This document shows, in pieces, positions 27,096-35,897 of a stretch of DNA of 64,000 bases. Origin of the DNA: UBA2279 sp041595875 (GTDB taxonomy: Bacteria; Actinomycetota; Coriobacteriia; Anaerosomatales; Anaerosomataceae); contig JBFHJN010000005.1 in NCBI GenBank assembly GCA_041595875.1, positions 1 through 64,000 of the forward strand, read 5' to 3'. The notes under the pieces are model-generated. The model was not told where the DNA came from. It made no database searches and worked only from the letters and a program-made list of their open reading frames with translations. Both the position numbers and the translations under genes were made by a program. The stretch's first letter is position 1; every line of letters begins with the position of its first letter.

Positions 27096-27962
27096 CTATA
27101 TCGCCTCCTGTAGGTTCATGGCTTCCCAGTAACTGAACACCGGACCGTCGATACATGCGTACTGGTGACCCACGCCGCAATGACCGCACTTGCCGATGCC
27201 GCACTTCATCCTTCGCTCGAAAGACATGTAGATCTTGTCGACATCCATGTTCTTCTTGCGCATCTCCTCGATCACGTACTTGTACATGACCGGGGGTCCG
27301 CAGATGGCACCGTAGGTGCAATCAGGATCGACGTCGACCTGATCGAACAGCTTGGTCACGACTCCGACCGGACCGTCCCATGTGTCATCAGACTCATCAA
27401 CGGTCAGCATCAAGTCGAAATCCTCCCGGTGCTTCCACATATCGAACTGATGGCGGAAGAGCACCTCACTGGGGTTCTTCGCTCCATACATGATCGTGAC
27501 TTTTCCAAACTCATGTCGCTCATCATGAATGTGATTGATCAAGGACTTGAGCGGTGCGATACCCAACCCTCCGGCGACCAGCAGGATATCGTTGCCCTTC
27601 ATCTGCTCGAACGGAAAACCGCGTCCAAGCGGGCCACGAAGACCAACGATATCTCCGCACTGCTTCTTATGAAGCGCGCCGGTCACATCGCCTGTGTTAC
27701 GAACACACAGCTCGATGAAGCCCTGCTTGCTGGGCGCCGACGAGATCGAGATCGGAGCCTCGCCCACCCCGAATAGGGATATCTCGGCGAACTGACCGGC
27801 GTGGAACTTGAAAGCCTCCCGTACCTCAGGGTCGATCAGACGGAGTTCGAAGAGCTTCTCTTTCTCCGTGAGATCTTGGATGGAGGTGATCCTGGCCGGC
27901 CAGGGACGATAGGCATTGCCCACACCGTCGCACGTACACTCATCCACGCGTATTTCACTCAT
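27096..27962 (-). CDS. hydG: Hydrogenase FAD/NAD(P)-binding subunit (gamma)
   Basis: 288 residues. Ferredoxin-reductase fold: FAD-binding part about 15-110 (SISSAPSKQGFIELCVR), NAD(P)-binding part about 115-235 (LLVAGGLGIAPLKSLI, GAICGPPVMYKYV), and a C-terminal [2Fe-2S] site with Cys254, Cys259, Cys262, Cys270. It exchanges electrons between NAD(P)H and the hydrogenase iron-sulfur chain. Directly abuts hydD and overlaps hydB by four bases. Confidence 0.93.
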   Translation of the reverse strand: MSEIRVDECTCDGVGNAYRPWPARITSIQDLTEKEKLFELRLIDPEVREAFKFHAGQFAEISLFGVGEAPISISSAPSKQGFIELCVRNTGDVTGALHKKQCGDIVGLRGPLGRGFPFEQMKGNDILLVAGGLGIAPLKSLINHIHDERHEFGKVTIMYGAKNPSEVLFRHQFDMWKHREDFDLMLTVDESDDTWDGPVGVVTKLFDQVDVDPDCTYGAICGPPVMYKYVIEEMRKKNMDVDKIYMSFERRMKCGIGKCGHCGVGHQYACIDGPVFSYWEAMNLQEAI

Positions 27963-28981
27963 CGAGACCCCTCCGTCTGCAGCGCTTCAATGACTTTGAC
28001 GGGGCTGATCCCGGATGGACAAGCAAGGGTACAACGCCCACAGCCGACACAAAGGACCCTCTCGAACTTGGACAGATAGCCCCAGTACTTGTGGTAGTAG
28101 CGGTACTTCAGGCGGCTCGAGCGGTCCTCTCGGAAGTTCTGCCCATGCGCTACGGCAGCGAACTCCTTGAACTGGCAAGAGTCCCAGGTACGGACGCGAT
28201 CGCCTGACTGCTGATCGACCTCGAGTCTGTCCTTGACGTCGAAGCAGTAGCAGGTCGGGCACACCATCGAACACGCCCCGCACGACAGGCACTCGCTGCC
28301 GAAGTCGTCCCAGACAGAGCTATCGAACTTGGCATCGAGCAACACCGGCAGCTGCGCGGTGTCCACGTTGTTCGAGAAGCCCTGCTTGAACTCACGGACG
28401 ACCTGCTGGAAATCGGCTGTGTCCTGCTCGGTCACGGCCCGGCTGTCCACATGCCTGTCCAGGACCTCCGCCCCTTTGACCGTTCGTAGCGACGCGTAGT
28501 AGCGATCGCCAAGATCGGTGAGGAAGATATCAAAGCCCCAATGGACCTCGTCGGTGTCCCACACGTTGCAAAAGCACGTCGGCGAAGGCGTGCATGACAT
28601 CCCCACGATCAGCGTGTTGTCCCGACGGGCCTTGTAGTACGGATCGACGCGGCCCTGCAAGAACACGTTATCCAGCAACAACAGCGAATTGATGTCACAC
28701 GGATGCAAGCCGAACAGAACACGCGGAGATGCAACCACGGCATCATCGGTGACTTCTTCATCGGCACAATTGAAGTGCATCATCGTCTCCTCCGGTGGCA
28801 TGAGCCACTTCTTCGGAGGAAGGAGCGTCGTATCGTAGTCCAGACGGATCTGTGAAGGATCCGAGATAGGCGCGAAAACGAATCGGCCATCCTTCTCGAT
28901 CGGTCCGATGACCTCATGGTCGGACGATAGTCCGGCGATGAGATCCGGCAGGCGCTCCTTATCCACTACACGAAAGAACAT
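27959..28981 (-). CDS. hydB: Hydrogenase 4Fe-4S subunit (beta)
   Basis: 340 residues. Two C-terminal 4Fe-4S motifs, CLSCGACSMVCP and CVGCGRCTLACP, follow an N-terminal domain with FGLHPCDINSLLLLD, typical of sulfhydrogenase beta subunits and of related anaerobic sulfite-reductase A subunits. It is first of the four-gene hydrogenase unit; a GA-rich ribosome-binding site (GAGGGGG) precedes the ATG. The gap to ndk is 46 bases, so read-through from ndk is possible. Confidence 0.9.
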   Translation of the reverse strand: MFFRVVDKERLPDLIAGLSSDHEVIGPIEKDGRFVFAPISDPSQIRLDYDTTLLPPKKWLMPPEETMMHFNCADEEVTDDAVVASPRVLFGLHPCDINSLLLLDNVFLQGRVDPYYKARRDNTLIVGMSCTPSPTCFCNVWDTDEVHWGFDIFLTDLGDRYYASLRTVKGAEVLDRHVDSRAVTEQDTADFQQVVREFKQGFSNNVDTAQLPVLLDAKFDSSVWDDFGSECLSCGACSMVCPTCYCFDVKDRLEVDQQSGDRVRTWDSCQFKEFAAVAHGQNFREDRSSRLKYRYYHKYWGYLSKFERVLCVGCGRCTLACPSGISPVKVIEALQTEGSR

Positions 28982-29027
28982 CGAGGCCCCCTCACGCGGG
29001 TCATGAAAGCCAACGGTCAGTCCGGTT

Positions 29028-29429
29028 CTAGCCGAAGAAGATGGCTATCTCGCGCTCAGCGCTTTCCGGAGAGTCAGAGCCGTGGATGATGTTCGCATCG
29101 AGAGTCAGACCGAAGTCGCCGCGGATCGTTCCGGGGGCGGCGTCCGCAGGATTGGTGGCACCCATGAGCTTGCGCACGACCGGCACAGCAGAGGGACCGG
29201 ACAGGACCATCTTCACGACGGGTCCCGAGGTGATGTACTCGACGAGGCCAGCGTAAAACGGCTTGCCCTCGTGCTCGACGTAATTGGCAGCAGCCTGCTG
29301 CGGGGTGACCATGCCGTGCTGCATGCGCTCGATAGTGAGACCTGTAGCCTCGAAGCGAGCCACGATCTGGCCCACAAGACCACGTGCGACTGCGTCAGGC
29401 TTGATCATTACATATGTCTTCTGAGTCAC
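29028..29429 (-). CDS. ndk: Nucleoside diphosphate kinase
   Basis: 133 residues, normal length. Starts MTQKTYVMIKPDAVARGLVG; the active-site histidine is in NIIHGSDSPESAE. It balances nucleoside triphosphate pools. A promoter with an extended -10 lies at 29466-29495. Confidence 0.98.
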   Translation of the reverse strand: MTQKTYVMIKPDAVARGLVGQIVARFEATGLTIERMQHGMVTPQQAAANYVEHEGKPFYAGLVEYITSGPVVKMVLSGPSAVPVVRKLMGATNPADAAPGTIRGDFGLTLDANIIHGSDSPESAEREIAIFFG

Positions 29430-29465
29430 GCGTTCTCCTTATGCTGGGGGCAAAACACTTTGTGT

Positions 29466-29495
29466 CATATAGCAACAAAGTTTCGCCGCGCGCAA
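29466..29495 (-). promoter_or_regulatory. Promoter of ndk
   Basis: Minus strand: -35 TTGCGC (29490-29495), 18-base spacer, extended -10 TGC-TATATG (hexamer 29466-29471), about 40 bases before the ndk ATG. Confidence 0.6.
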
Positions 29496-29516
29496 CCCAA
29501 AACCTCTATCTATTTG

Positions 29517-30782
29517 TCACGAACCGCCACCGGTGGAACGCCAGTCATTGGTTATCCCGTTGACTTTCCAACCCACTCCCTCGCGCACCATGAGTACCTG
29601 GTACGTGAGCGGGGCACCCGTCTCCAGCATCACGGTGACGACCACTTTGGATGTCTTGGCAGAGCGTTCGACCGCTCCAAGCTCATAGGTGAAATCGACG
29701 GGCAGGTTGCCCATCTCCTTCTCAACGTCAGCGGTGGGGACCGCGACCCAGTACTCGGACACGCTCGCTCCCTCGGCGTGGGCGTCCAGCAGGCCGGTCA
29801 CGGTCATGGTCTGCGTTGGATACCCGATGCCGCTCAACCACGCGAACGCCAGAACACCGAAGAGCGCGATGCCGACGGCCGACCACACAGCAACAGTGAG
29901 CCACACGTTTCGTGAGCTGCGTCGCTCAACACGTTCGCGCTTGCGCTCCTCTCTGTCACTGGCCTTCATGTCGCTGTCGGTCCTTGTGAAGAACTCACTC
30001 ACCGGCTCCTGCAGCTCAGCACTGATATCCGGCCGGGGAGTCATGTCCAAAGGCGGCAACTCGCCGGTACGCCACCCCTCGACGACCTCCGGTCGCGCCA
30101 GTGCCTCTGTGCTCGCTTCGAATGCAGCGGTGGCAGCAGCGGGGAGTTCGTAATCGAACTCGCTCCTTGCACGCTCAAACGCCCTTACCGCTTTTTCGTG
30201 CATGCCGAGAGCGACATATGCCATGCCGAGATTGGCCGAGGCCTTTCCCCGCCCTGCGTATCGATCCATATCCACGGCTGCGCGATAGGCCTCAACGGCG
30301 TCTTGTGGACGACCGAGACTCATGTACGCCAGACCCAGGTTGTTGAGCGCCTTTCCGGGATCGGGGTTGGCGTCATCCAGCGCAGCCATCCGATACGAGT
30401 CCGCAGCCTTCTCGGCGTTGCCGAGTTCCAGGAGCGCTCCCGCCATGCCCTGAAGGGCCTTGTATCGACAATCGTAGCCGGGGTCGTCCAGGGCCGCCTG
30501 ATAGGCGGAGAGGGACTCCTCATGGTGCTTGCCCGCCACCAAGGCGGCGCCCAGGTTCGCCTGAACGGCGGACCGGCGCTCATACTCGCCGTCGTTGAGG
30601 GCTTTTCTGTAGACCGCGGCGGCGTCGTCGTAGCGCTTCAGGCGCATGAGTGCGTTGCCGGCCTGGTGATACGCAAGGCCATCGTTGTTCCCGGTTGTCG
30701 CGCCCAAGAACTCCCTGGCGGCGACACGGAAATCTCGGCTCTGGTACGCCTCTACCCCTTGCTGGAATCTCGCGTCATCCAC
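29517..30782 (-). CDS. TPR-repeat protein with membrane segment and exported C-terminal domain
   Basis: 421 residues. About six tetratricopeptide repeats cover residues 1-210 (for example ALNNLGLAYMSLGRPQDAVE). A charged segment (270-291) precedes one membrane helix at about 293-315. The last 100 residues form an exported domain resembling NTF2-like/DUF4878-type domains, ending with VNGITNDWRSTGGGS. TPRs therefore face the cytoplasm, probably as a protein scaffold. Partner unknown. It follows the cyclophilin gene by 17 bases. Confidence 0.8.
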   Translation of the reverse strand: MDDARFQQGVEAYQSRDFRVAAREFLGATTGNNDGLAYHQAGNALMRLKRYDDAAAVYRKALNDGEYERRSAVQANLGAALVAGKHHEESLSAYQAALDDPGYDCRYKALQGMAGALLELGNAEKAADSYRMAALDDANPDPGKALNNLGLAYMSLGRPQDAVEAYRAAVDMDRYAGRGKASANLGMAYVALGMHEKAVRAFERARSEFDYELPAAATAAFEASTEALARPEVVEGWRTGELPPLDMTPRPDISAELQEPVSEFFTRTDSDMKASDREERKRERVERRSSRNVWLTVAVWSAVGIALFGVLAFAWLSGIGYPTQTMTVTGLLDAHAEGASVSEYWVAVPTADVEKEMGNLPVDFTYELGAVERSAKTSKVVVTVMLETGAPLTYQVLMVREGVGWKVNGITNDWRSTGGGS

Positions 30783-30799
30783 TGGTTCCCCTGTCTCGG

Positions 30800-31339
30800 C
30801 TATGGCCGCTGATCGATGACGACGGACTCTATGGTGTCGCCTACCGCGATGGAATGAACGACGTCCATACCCTCTGTCACCTCACCGAACACGGTGTACT
30901 GGCCGTCAAGGAACGGCTGCGGGCCGAGACAGATGTAGAACTGCGATCCAGCTGAATCCGGGTTCTGCGACCGCGCCATCGACAAGGTCCCCTCAAGATG
31001 GGGCCGCTCGTTGAACTCTGCCGCGAGATTGAAGCCCGGCCCACCTGTGCCCAAAGCGGGATCGGACGGAGAGTACATCTGGGCCTTCTGCCTGCGCACG
31101 ATCTCGCGTACTTCGTCCTCGCTCAGAGGCTTGGTCAGCGGGTCGCCTCCCTGGACCACGAAGTTGGGCTCGACCCGGTGGAACTTGATGCCGTCAAAAT
31201 AGCCATCACGAGAAAGCTCTACGAACGTGGCAACCGTGTTCGGGGCGTCCTCGCCGAAGAACGACAGCTTGACGACCCCCTTCGACGTGGTGACAACGGC
31301 CGTCTCCGACCCTGTGAGTTCGACCTGTGATACGTGCAT
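30800..31339 (-). CDS. Peptidyl-prolyl cis-trans isomerase, cyclophilin type
   Basis: 179 residues. Cyclophilin core with FDGIKFHRVEPNFVVQGGDP, SMARSQNPDSAGSQFYICL and FGEVTEGMDVV. No signal peptide, so cytoplasmic. Strong ribosome-binding site (AGGAGGA). A -10-like TAGAAT lies at 31383-31388 on the minus strand, with no good -35. Confidence 0.94.
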   Translation of the reverse strand: MHVSQVELTGSETAVVTTSKGVVKLSFFGEDAPNTVATFVELSRDGYFDGIKFHRVEPNFVVQGGDPLTKPLSEDEVREIVRRQKAQMYSPSDPALGTGGPGFNLAAEFNERPHLEGTLSMARSQNPDSAGSQFYICLGPQPFLDGQYTVFGEVTEGMDVVHSIAVGDTIESVVIDQRP

Positions 31340-31606
31340 CGGCTCCTCCTAGGAGAGTGTGGTGCCGGTAGTGGACCGTCCTATTCTACCAATGCGCGAA
31401 CCGCCGAGTAACCCGACACCTCAGAAGCACAGATTGCGTAGCAGGAACCGGCGTATGTGCTATGTTTGCCTTGCATCTTATCGCGTCACAATCGTTCGTC
31501 GCGCCACAGGGTCTCTGTGTAAGACACAGAACCCGCCGCGGACGCCGGACCTCGACGATCGCGGCATCTTCTATCGTCAGTTTGTGAGCCACGGGAGGCG
31601 ATGCGC

Positions 31607-33673
31607 ATGGGAGCGCCAAGTACCGACAGGGTCCGGAACGTCGCGTTGGTGGGCCATGGGGGCGCGGGGAAGACATCCCTCGCCGAGGCAATGCTCTACA
31701 TGGCCGGCGAGACGCCACGCCTCGGCAGCGTCGATGACGGTCACTCGTCACTTGACTATGACAGCGAAGAGCTCAAACGGAAGATGTCCGTCAACCTCTC
31801 GCTCGCTCCGTTCGTTCACAAAGACGTCAAGATCAACATCATCGATACTCCCGGCTATGCCGACTTCGTAGGCGACGCCATTGCAGGGCTCGAGGCCGCG
31901 GAGATGGCCCTGTTCGTAGTGGATGCCGTCTCCGGCCCACAGGTCCAGACAGCTCAACTCTGGGAGGCCGCCGGAGAGATCGGGATCGCTCGCGCCGTGT
32001 TCATCAACCGTCTGGACAAAGAACACGCCAGTTTCGAGACCGCGATGCAGTCACTGGACGACGCGTTCGGCCATCGGGTTGGAGCGGTTCAGATCCCCAT
32101 CGGCAGCGAGGATGACTTCACGGGTGTCATCGATGTCATCCGCATGAAGGCCTACATCCACACCGACGGCGATAAGGTCAACGTCGTCGACATCCCTGCC
32201 GAGTACAGCGAGACCGCGGCCGAGTGGCGAGAGAAGCTCCTGGAGCTTGTCGCCGAGGCCGATGACGACCTGATGGAGAAGTACCTCGAAGGTGAGACCC
32301 TGAGCCAGGAGGACCTTGAGCGTCTTCTCGGCCTTGCTATAGCGCAGGGTATCTTCATCCCGGTGTTCATCGGATCCGCTACGCGCCTCATCGGCGTTCG
32401 CGACCTCATGGATGAGATCGTGTCATTCTTCCCCGAGCCCACCGCACACGGGCCACTGCTCACTCGCGATGGCGAAGAGGTGCCCATCACCATCGACGGC
32501 GCAACCACCCTGTTCGTGTTCAAGAGCATGTCAGATCAGTACGTCGGCCGCTTGTCGTTCGTCAAGGTGGTCGCCGGCACCCTCACTCCGAACACCGAAC
32601 TCATCAACTCCCGTACAGGCAAGAGAGAACGCGTTGCACATGTACTGAAGGCACTCGGCAAAGACACCACGGACATCGAAGCGGCACCCGCAGGCGACAT
32701 CGTCGTCCTTGCGAAGCTGAGCGACACCCTCACCAACGACACGCTCAGCGTCGATGGCAAAACGGACTTCGCGACACTGCCCCTTCCCGAGCCGCTGTAT
32801 CCGGTCGCGATCATCGCGAAGACCAAAGCCGATGAAGATAAGCTAGGCACCGCGCTCAAGTCCCTCGTGGATGAGGACCCCCTGCTCGTCCTCCGGCGGG
32901 ATGAGGAAACGCACCAGACTGTCATCTCGGCGGTGGGAGAAACGGCCATCGATGTGGTGCTCTCCCGTCTGCACGAGCGATTCCATGTAGAGGCTGAGCT
33001 TGAGGAGCTCAGGATCCCCTACCGTGAGACCATCCGCACCAAAGCCACCGCCCAGGGCCGCCACAAGAAGCAGACCGGCGGCAGCGGGCAGTTTGGAGAC
33101 TGCTGGCTGCGTGTCGAGCCGAACCATGGGAAAGGCTACGAGTTCCTCGACGAGATCGTCGGTGGCAGGATCCCTCGCCAGTTCATCCCTGCGGTGGACA
33201 AGGGCGTCCAGGAGACCATGACCCATGGCGTCTTGGCGGGTTACCCGATCGTGGACGTGAGGGTCGCCGTGTACGACGGCTCCTATCACGCTGTGGACTC
33301 CAACGAGATGGCGTTCCGAACAGCGGCGAGGATCGGCTTCAAGGCGGCCGTCGAGAAGGCGGACATGATCTTGCTCGAACCCATGGCCACGCTGGAGATC
33401 GAGGTACCCGACGACTACGCAGGTGCGGTCATGGGTGACATATCATCGATCCGCGGGCGCATCCTGGGAATGGGCGCACCGCGACCCGGCGTTCAGACCA
33501 TCAGCGCTCAGGCGCCCTACGCCGAAGTGGTGCACTACTCTTCGCACCTGCGCTCCATCACCAGCGGTACAGGCCGATACACGATCTCCATAGATAGCTA
33601 CGAACCTGTACCCGGAGACCTTGCGAAGAAGATAGTCGAGGAGTACCAGAAAGAACGCGCCGAGGGGCACTAG
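31607..33673 (+). CDS. Elongation factor G-like GTPase (EF-G paralogue)
   Basis: 688 residues from ATG 31607: GGGAGG lies eight bases before it, whereas ATG 31601 is only two bases from the same site. GTPase motifs: GHGGAGKT (P-loop), DTPGYAD, and NRLD in place of the usual NKxD. Domain IV contains KKQTGGSGQFGDCWLRVEP. This matches the EF-G2/FusA-like group, shorter in identity to the main EF-G, whose function in translation is uncertain. It stands alone, away from rpsL-rpsG-tufA. The divergent 267-base upstream gap holds a bulged hairpin at 31509-31534. Confidence 0.9.
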   Translation: MGAPSTDRVRNVALVGHGGAGKTSLAEAMLYMAGETPRLGSVDDGHSSLDYDSEELKRKMSVNLSLAPFVHKDVKINIIDTPGYADFVGDAIAGLEAAEMALFVVDAVSGPQVQTAQLWEAAGEIGIARAVFINRLDKEHASFETAMQSLDDAFGHRVGAVQIPIGSEDDFTGVIDVIRMKAYIHTDGDKVNVVDIPAEYSETAAEWREKLLELVAEADDDLMEKYLEGETLSQEDLERLLGLAIAQGIFIPVFIGSATRLIGVRDLMDEIVSFFPEPTAHGPLLTRDGEEVPITIDGATTLFVFKSMSDQYVGRLSFVKVVAGTLTPNTELINSRTGKRERVAHVLKALGKDTTDIEAAPAGDIVVLAKLSDTLTNDTLSVDGKTDFATLPLPEPLYPVAIIAKTKADEDKLGTALKSLVDEDPLLVLRRDEETHQTVISAVGETAIDVVLSRLHERFHVEAELEELRIPYRETIRTKATAQGRHKKQTGGSGQFGDCWLRVEPNHGKGYEFLDEIVGGRIPRQFIPAVDKGVQETMTHGVLAGYPIVDVRVAVYDGSYHAVDSNEMAFRTAARIGFKAAVEKADMILLEPMATLEIEVPDDYAGAVMGDISSIRGRILGMGAPRPGVQTISAQAPYAEVVHYSSHLRSITSGTGRYTISIDSYEPVPGDLAKKIVEEYQKERAEGH

Positions 33674-33695
33674 ACCTCTCTTGTCCACTGATAAG

Positions 33696-33726
33696 CGAAG
33701 GCCCGATCGCATCGATCGGGCCTTCG
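33696..33726 (+). terminator. Hairpin terminator after the EF-G paralogue
   Basis: A perfect 14-bp stem (CGAAGGCCCGATCG and its complement) with a CAT loop, 23 bases after the stop. The sequence is symmetric, so it may also end transcripts of the tRNA gene coming from the other side. The following run is GTGTTTCC. Confidence 0.75.
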
Positions 33727-33739
33727 GTGTTTCCGGGTG

Positions 33740-33815
33740 TGGTGCCCCCGACAGGACTCGAACCTGTGGCCTTCTGCTCCGGAGGCAGACGCTCTATCCG
33801 CTGAGCTACGAGGGC
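33740..33815 (-). tRNA. tRNA-Arg (anticodon CCG)
   Basis: 76 bases with encoded CCA. The cloverleaf is complete on the minus strand: acceptor GCCCTCG with CGGGGGC (one G-U), D arm GCTC/GAGC, anticodon stem TCTGC/GCAGA around loop CTCCGGA (anticodon CCG at 33780-33782), T arm ACAGG-TTCGAGT-CCTGT, discriminator A. It reads the Arg codon CGG. Confidence 0.97.
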
Positions 33816-33945
33816 GCGCTGTGCCGCCCGAGAACAGTAGCACAGCACAGTGCTGTTTCCAACCCGAACGACGACGGCTATCCTGGTAGATGCGGTAGCT
33901 GACCGCGGCTAGTGGAGCTCTCACCCCGACGGCCCGAAGGGACCG

Positions 33946-34860
33946 ATGAGACCCATGACACTTGGCAGAGCACTCATAATCATCAACCCCGCTGCGCGAC
34001 ACGGAGAGACAGCTCCCCTCATTCCCGTCATCGAGGAACTCATCGACGGAACGGTCGAACACGAGACCGTGTTGACCGAGAGGCCCGGACACGCGACCGA
34101 GCTTGCCCGAGAGGCGATCGGATTCCACGTGATCATCGCGGTAGGCGGCGATGGCACGGCACATGAGGTGCTCAACGGCATCATGGCACGGCCTGAAGAT
34201 GACAGGCCCGCCATGTCGATCCTCCCCACCGGCTCCGGCAACGACTGGCGACGCACCCTTGGCATCTCCAAAGACCTCGCTACCGCGGTACGGCAGGTCC
34301 TCTCGGGAGAGCGCAAACGCGTCGATGTGGGCGTGTGCAACGGCACATACTTCGCCAACTCGCTTGCGATCGGTCTTGATGCGCGGGTGACTGCAAAGGC
34401 AGTGGAGCTCAAGGTCACCACCGGTTGGTCGGGGCTGCCCCTGTACTTCAGGGCTCTCATGTACGTCTTGCTGCATCAGTTCTACGCACATGATGTGCGG
34501 GTGAAGCTCAACGATGGTCCCGTCCAGGAGCGAGACATCCTCATCATGGCCCTCACCAACGGGCCCACGTATGGCGGCGGCTTCTTCATCAATCCCAACG
34601 CGATCGACGACGACGGATTGCTGGATATGTGCGTCATCGACAAGATATCGCTGCCTTCCGCCCTATGGCGACTCCCCTTCGTGGTCGCCGGCAAGCATAA
34701 GTGGATGTCGATGGTGCATATGCAGCGTCATGCCAGGGTCGAGCTGTGGTCCGACGCTGCGGTCGCGGGTCAGGTCGACGGCGAAGTGCTTCTGTCGGAC
34801 CACTACGAGGTGTCTGTCATCGCGGGTGGCCTAGAGGTAATCGTACCGAGGCCGGAATGA
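33946..34860 (+). CDS. Diacylglycerol kinase-family lipid kinase
   Basis: 304 residues. The DAGK catalytic motif VGGDGTAHEVLNG and GSGNDWRRTLG are clear, followed by the two-domain beta fold of YegS/BmrU/DgkB proteins (QVDGEVLL near the end). The enzyme would phosphorylate diacylglycerol or another lipid at the membrane. AGGGA precedes the ATG. Its TGA overlaps the plsY ATG (ATGA), consistent with a shared role in phospholipid synthesis. Confidence 0.9.
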   Translation: MRPMTLGRALIIINPAARHGETAPLIPVIEELIDGTVEHETVLTERPGHATELAREAIGFHVIIAVGGDGTAHEVLNGIMARPEDDRPAMSILPTGSGNDWRRTLGISKDLATAVRQVLSGERKRVDVGVCNGTYFANSLAIGLDARVTAKAVELKVTTGWSGLPLYFRALMYVLLHQFYAHDVRVKLNDGPVQERDILIMALTNGPTYGGGFFINPNAIDDDGLLDMCVIDKISLPSALWRLPFVVAGKHKWMSMVHMQRHARVELWSDAAVAGQVDGEVLLSDHYEVSVIAGGLEVIVPRPE

Positions 34861-35588
34861 TCTCCGGTCCTGTCTCCGGCGGCGGCTGGAACGTGGTGGG
34901 TTTGACGTTTCTTCTCGCCTATCTGATCGGGTCGTTCCCGAACGCCTACTTCATAGCGAGACATGTCACAGGCGAGGACATCACCACGCACGGATCCGGC
35001 AATGTGGGCGCCATGAACGTGCGCCGCACCACAGGCTCGTGGACCTGGTTCGCCGTGGCTATGTCCGCGGACTTCATCAAGGGACTCGCCCCTGTCGCGC
35101 TGGCGAAACTCGCTGTTATCGGCGGTCTGGCCTTGCTGGTGAGCCCGTGGGGCGCGACGCTCGCCTCGGCAGGCACCGGCTGGTGGACGGTCGGCGCGTA
35201 CTACGTACCCATGGCGGCGGTTGCCGGCGCAGTCGTTGGCCACAACTACTCGCTGTGGCTGGGCATCATCAAGAAGCGGCTGCTTCGAACCGGCAAAGGA
35301 CTTGCCACGGGTGCCGGCGCACTCCTGGCGTATGACTGGCGGTTCTTCCTGGCTGTGGTGATCGTCGGGCTTGCAGTCATAGCGATCACGCACTACATGA
35401 TGGCGGGCCAGGTCGTCGCCTCCATCGTGCTTCCGATAGCCGCAGTGGTGTTGCATTCACCCGACTGGATCTTCGCAGCAGTCATGGGCGCGCTCGTTTA
35501 CGCCGCACACCACAAGCGGTTCATCGGCATGCTGCAGGGCAAAGAGCCCAAGTTCTACATCCACGACCGCCAGGGTCCACGGGGATAA
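34857..35588 (+). CDS. plsY: Glycerol-3-phosphate acyltransferase PlsY
   Basis: 243 residues from ATG 34857 (MISGPVSGGGWNVVG); the longer upstream frame overlaps the kinase gene and is rejected. Several hydrophobic segments. PlsY motifs: AYLIGSFPNAYF, GSGNVGAMNVRR, KGLATGAGALL and GHNYSLWLG. It uses acyl-phosphate to acylate glycerol-3-phosphate. Slightly longer than usual because of an extra loop around the middle. Confidence 0.92.
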   Translation: MISGPVSGGGWNVVGLTFLLAYLIGSFPNAYFIARHVTGEDITTHGSGNVGAMNVRRTTGSWTWFAVAMSADFIKGLAPVALAKLAVIGGLALLVSPWGATLASAGTGWWTVGAYYVPMAAVAGAVVGHNYSLWLGIIKKRLLRTGKGLATGAGALLAYDWRFFLAVVIVGLAVIAITHYMMAGQVVASIVLPIAAVVLHSPDWIFAAVMGALVYAAHHKRFIGMLQGKEPKFYIHDRQGPRG

Positions 35589-35591
35589 TGA

Positions 35592-35623
35592 ATGAGGCCG
35601 GCCCCAAGGGGTACCGGCCTCAT
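35592..35623. terminator. Convergent hairpin between plsY and the ferredoxin gene
   Basis: 10-bp perfect stem ATGAGGCCGG/CCGGCCTCAT around a loop that can itself pair (CCCC/GGGG). Four bases after the plsY stop; no strong T run on either side. Confidence 0.65.
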
Positions 35624-35642
35624 CAAGGAACAACAGTGCGGA

Positions 35643-35819
35643 CTACTTGAGCTCGATCGCCTCGTTCGGGCACACATCGGCGCAGGTCCCACACTCAGTG
35701 CAGTCATCGGGACGAGCCAGAACGGCTACATCCTCAAGATCGAGAGCGCTTGTGGGGCACTCATCGACACAGATGCCGCAGGCAGTACACAGATCAGGAT
35801 CGACGACAGGCTTACCCAT
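35643..35819 (-). CDS. 2[4Fe-4S] ferredoxin
   Basis: 58 residues from ATG 35819, with AAAGGA nine bases upstream (the upstream in-frame TTG is rejected). Two CxxCxxCxxxCP motifs: CTACGICVDECP and CTECGTCADVCP. A small soluble low-potential electron carrier, a plausible partner for Rnf or other ferredoxin-dependent enzymes. A -10-like TATCAT lies at 35871-35876 on the minus strand. Confidence 0.95.
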   Translation of the reverse strand: MGKPVVDPDLCTACGICVDECPTSALDLEDVAVLARPDDCTECGTCADVCPNEAIELK

Positions 35820-35897
35820 ATCACATGGTCCTTTCAACGTACCGGCGATTCCCCGAAAACGGGTGCACCAATGATACCACCAGGCACAACCTCCGGG

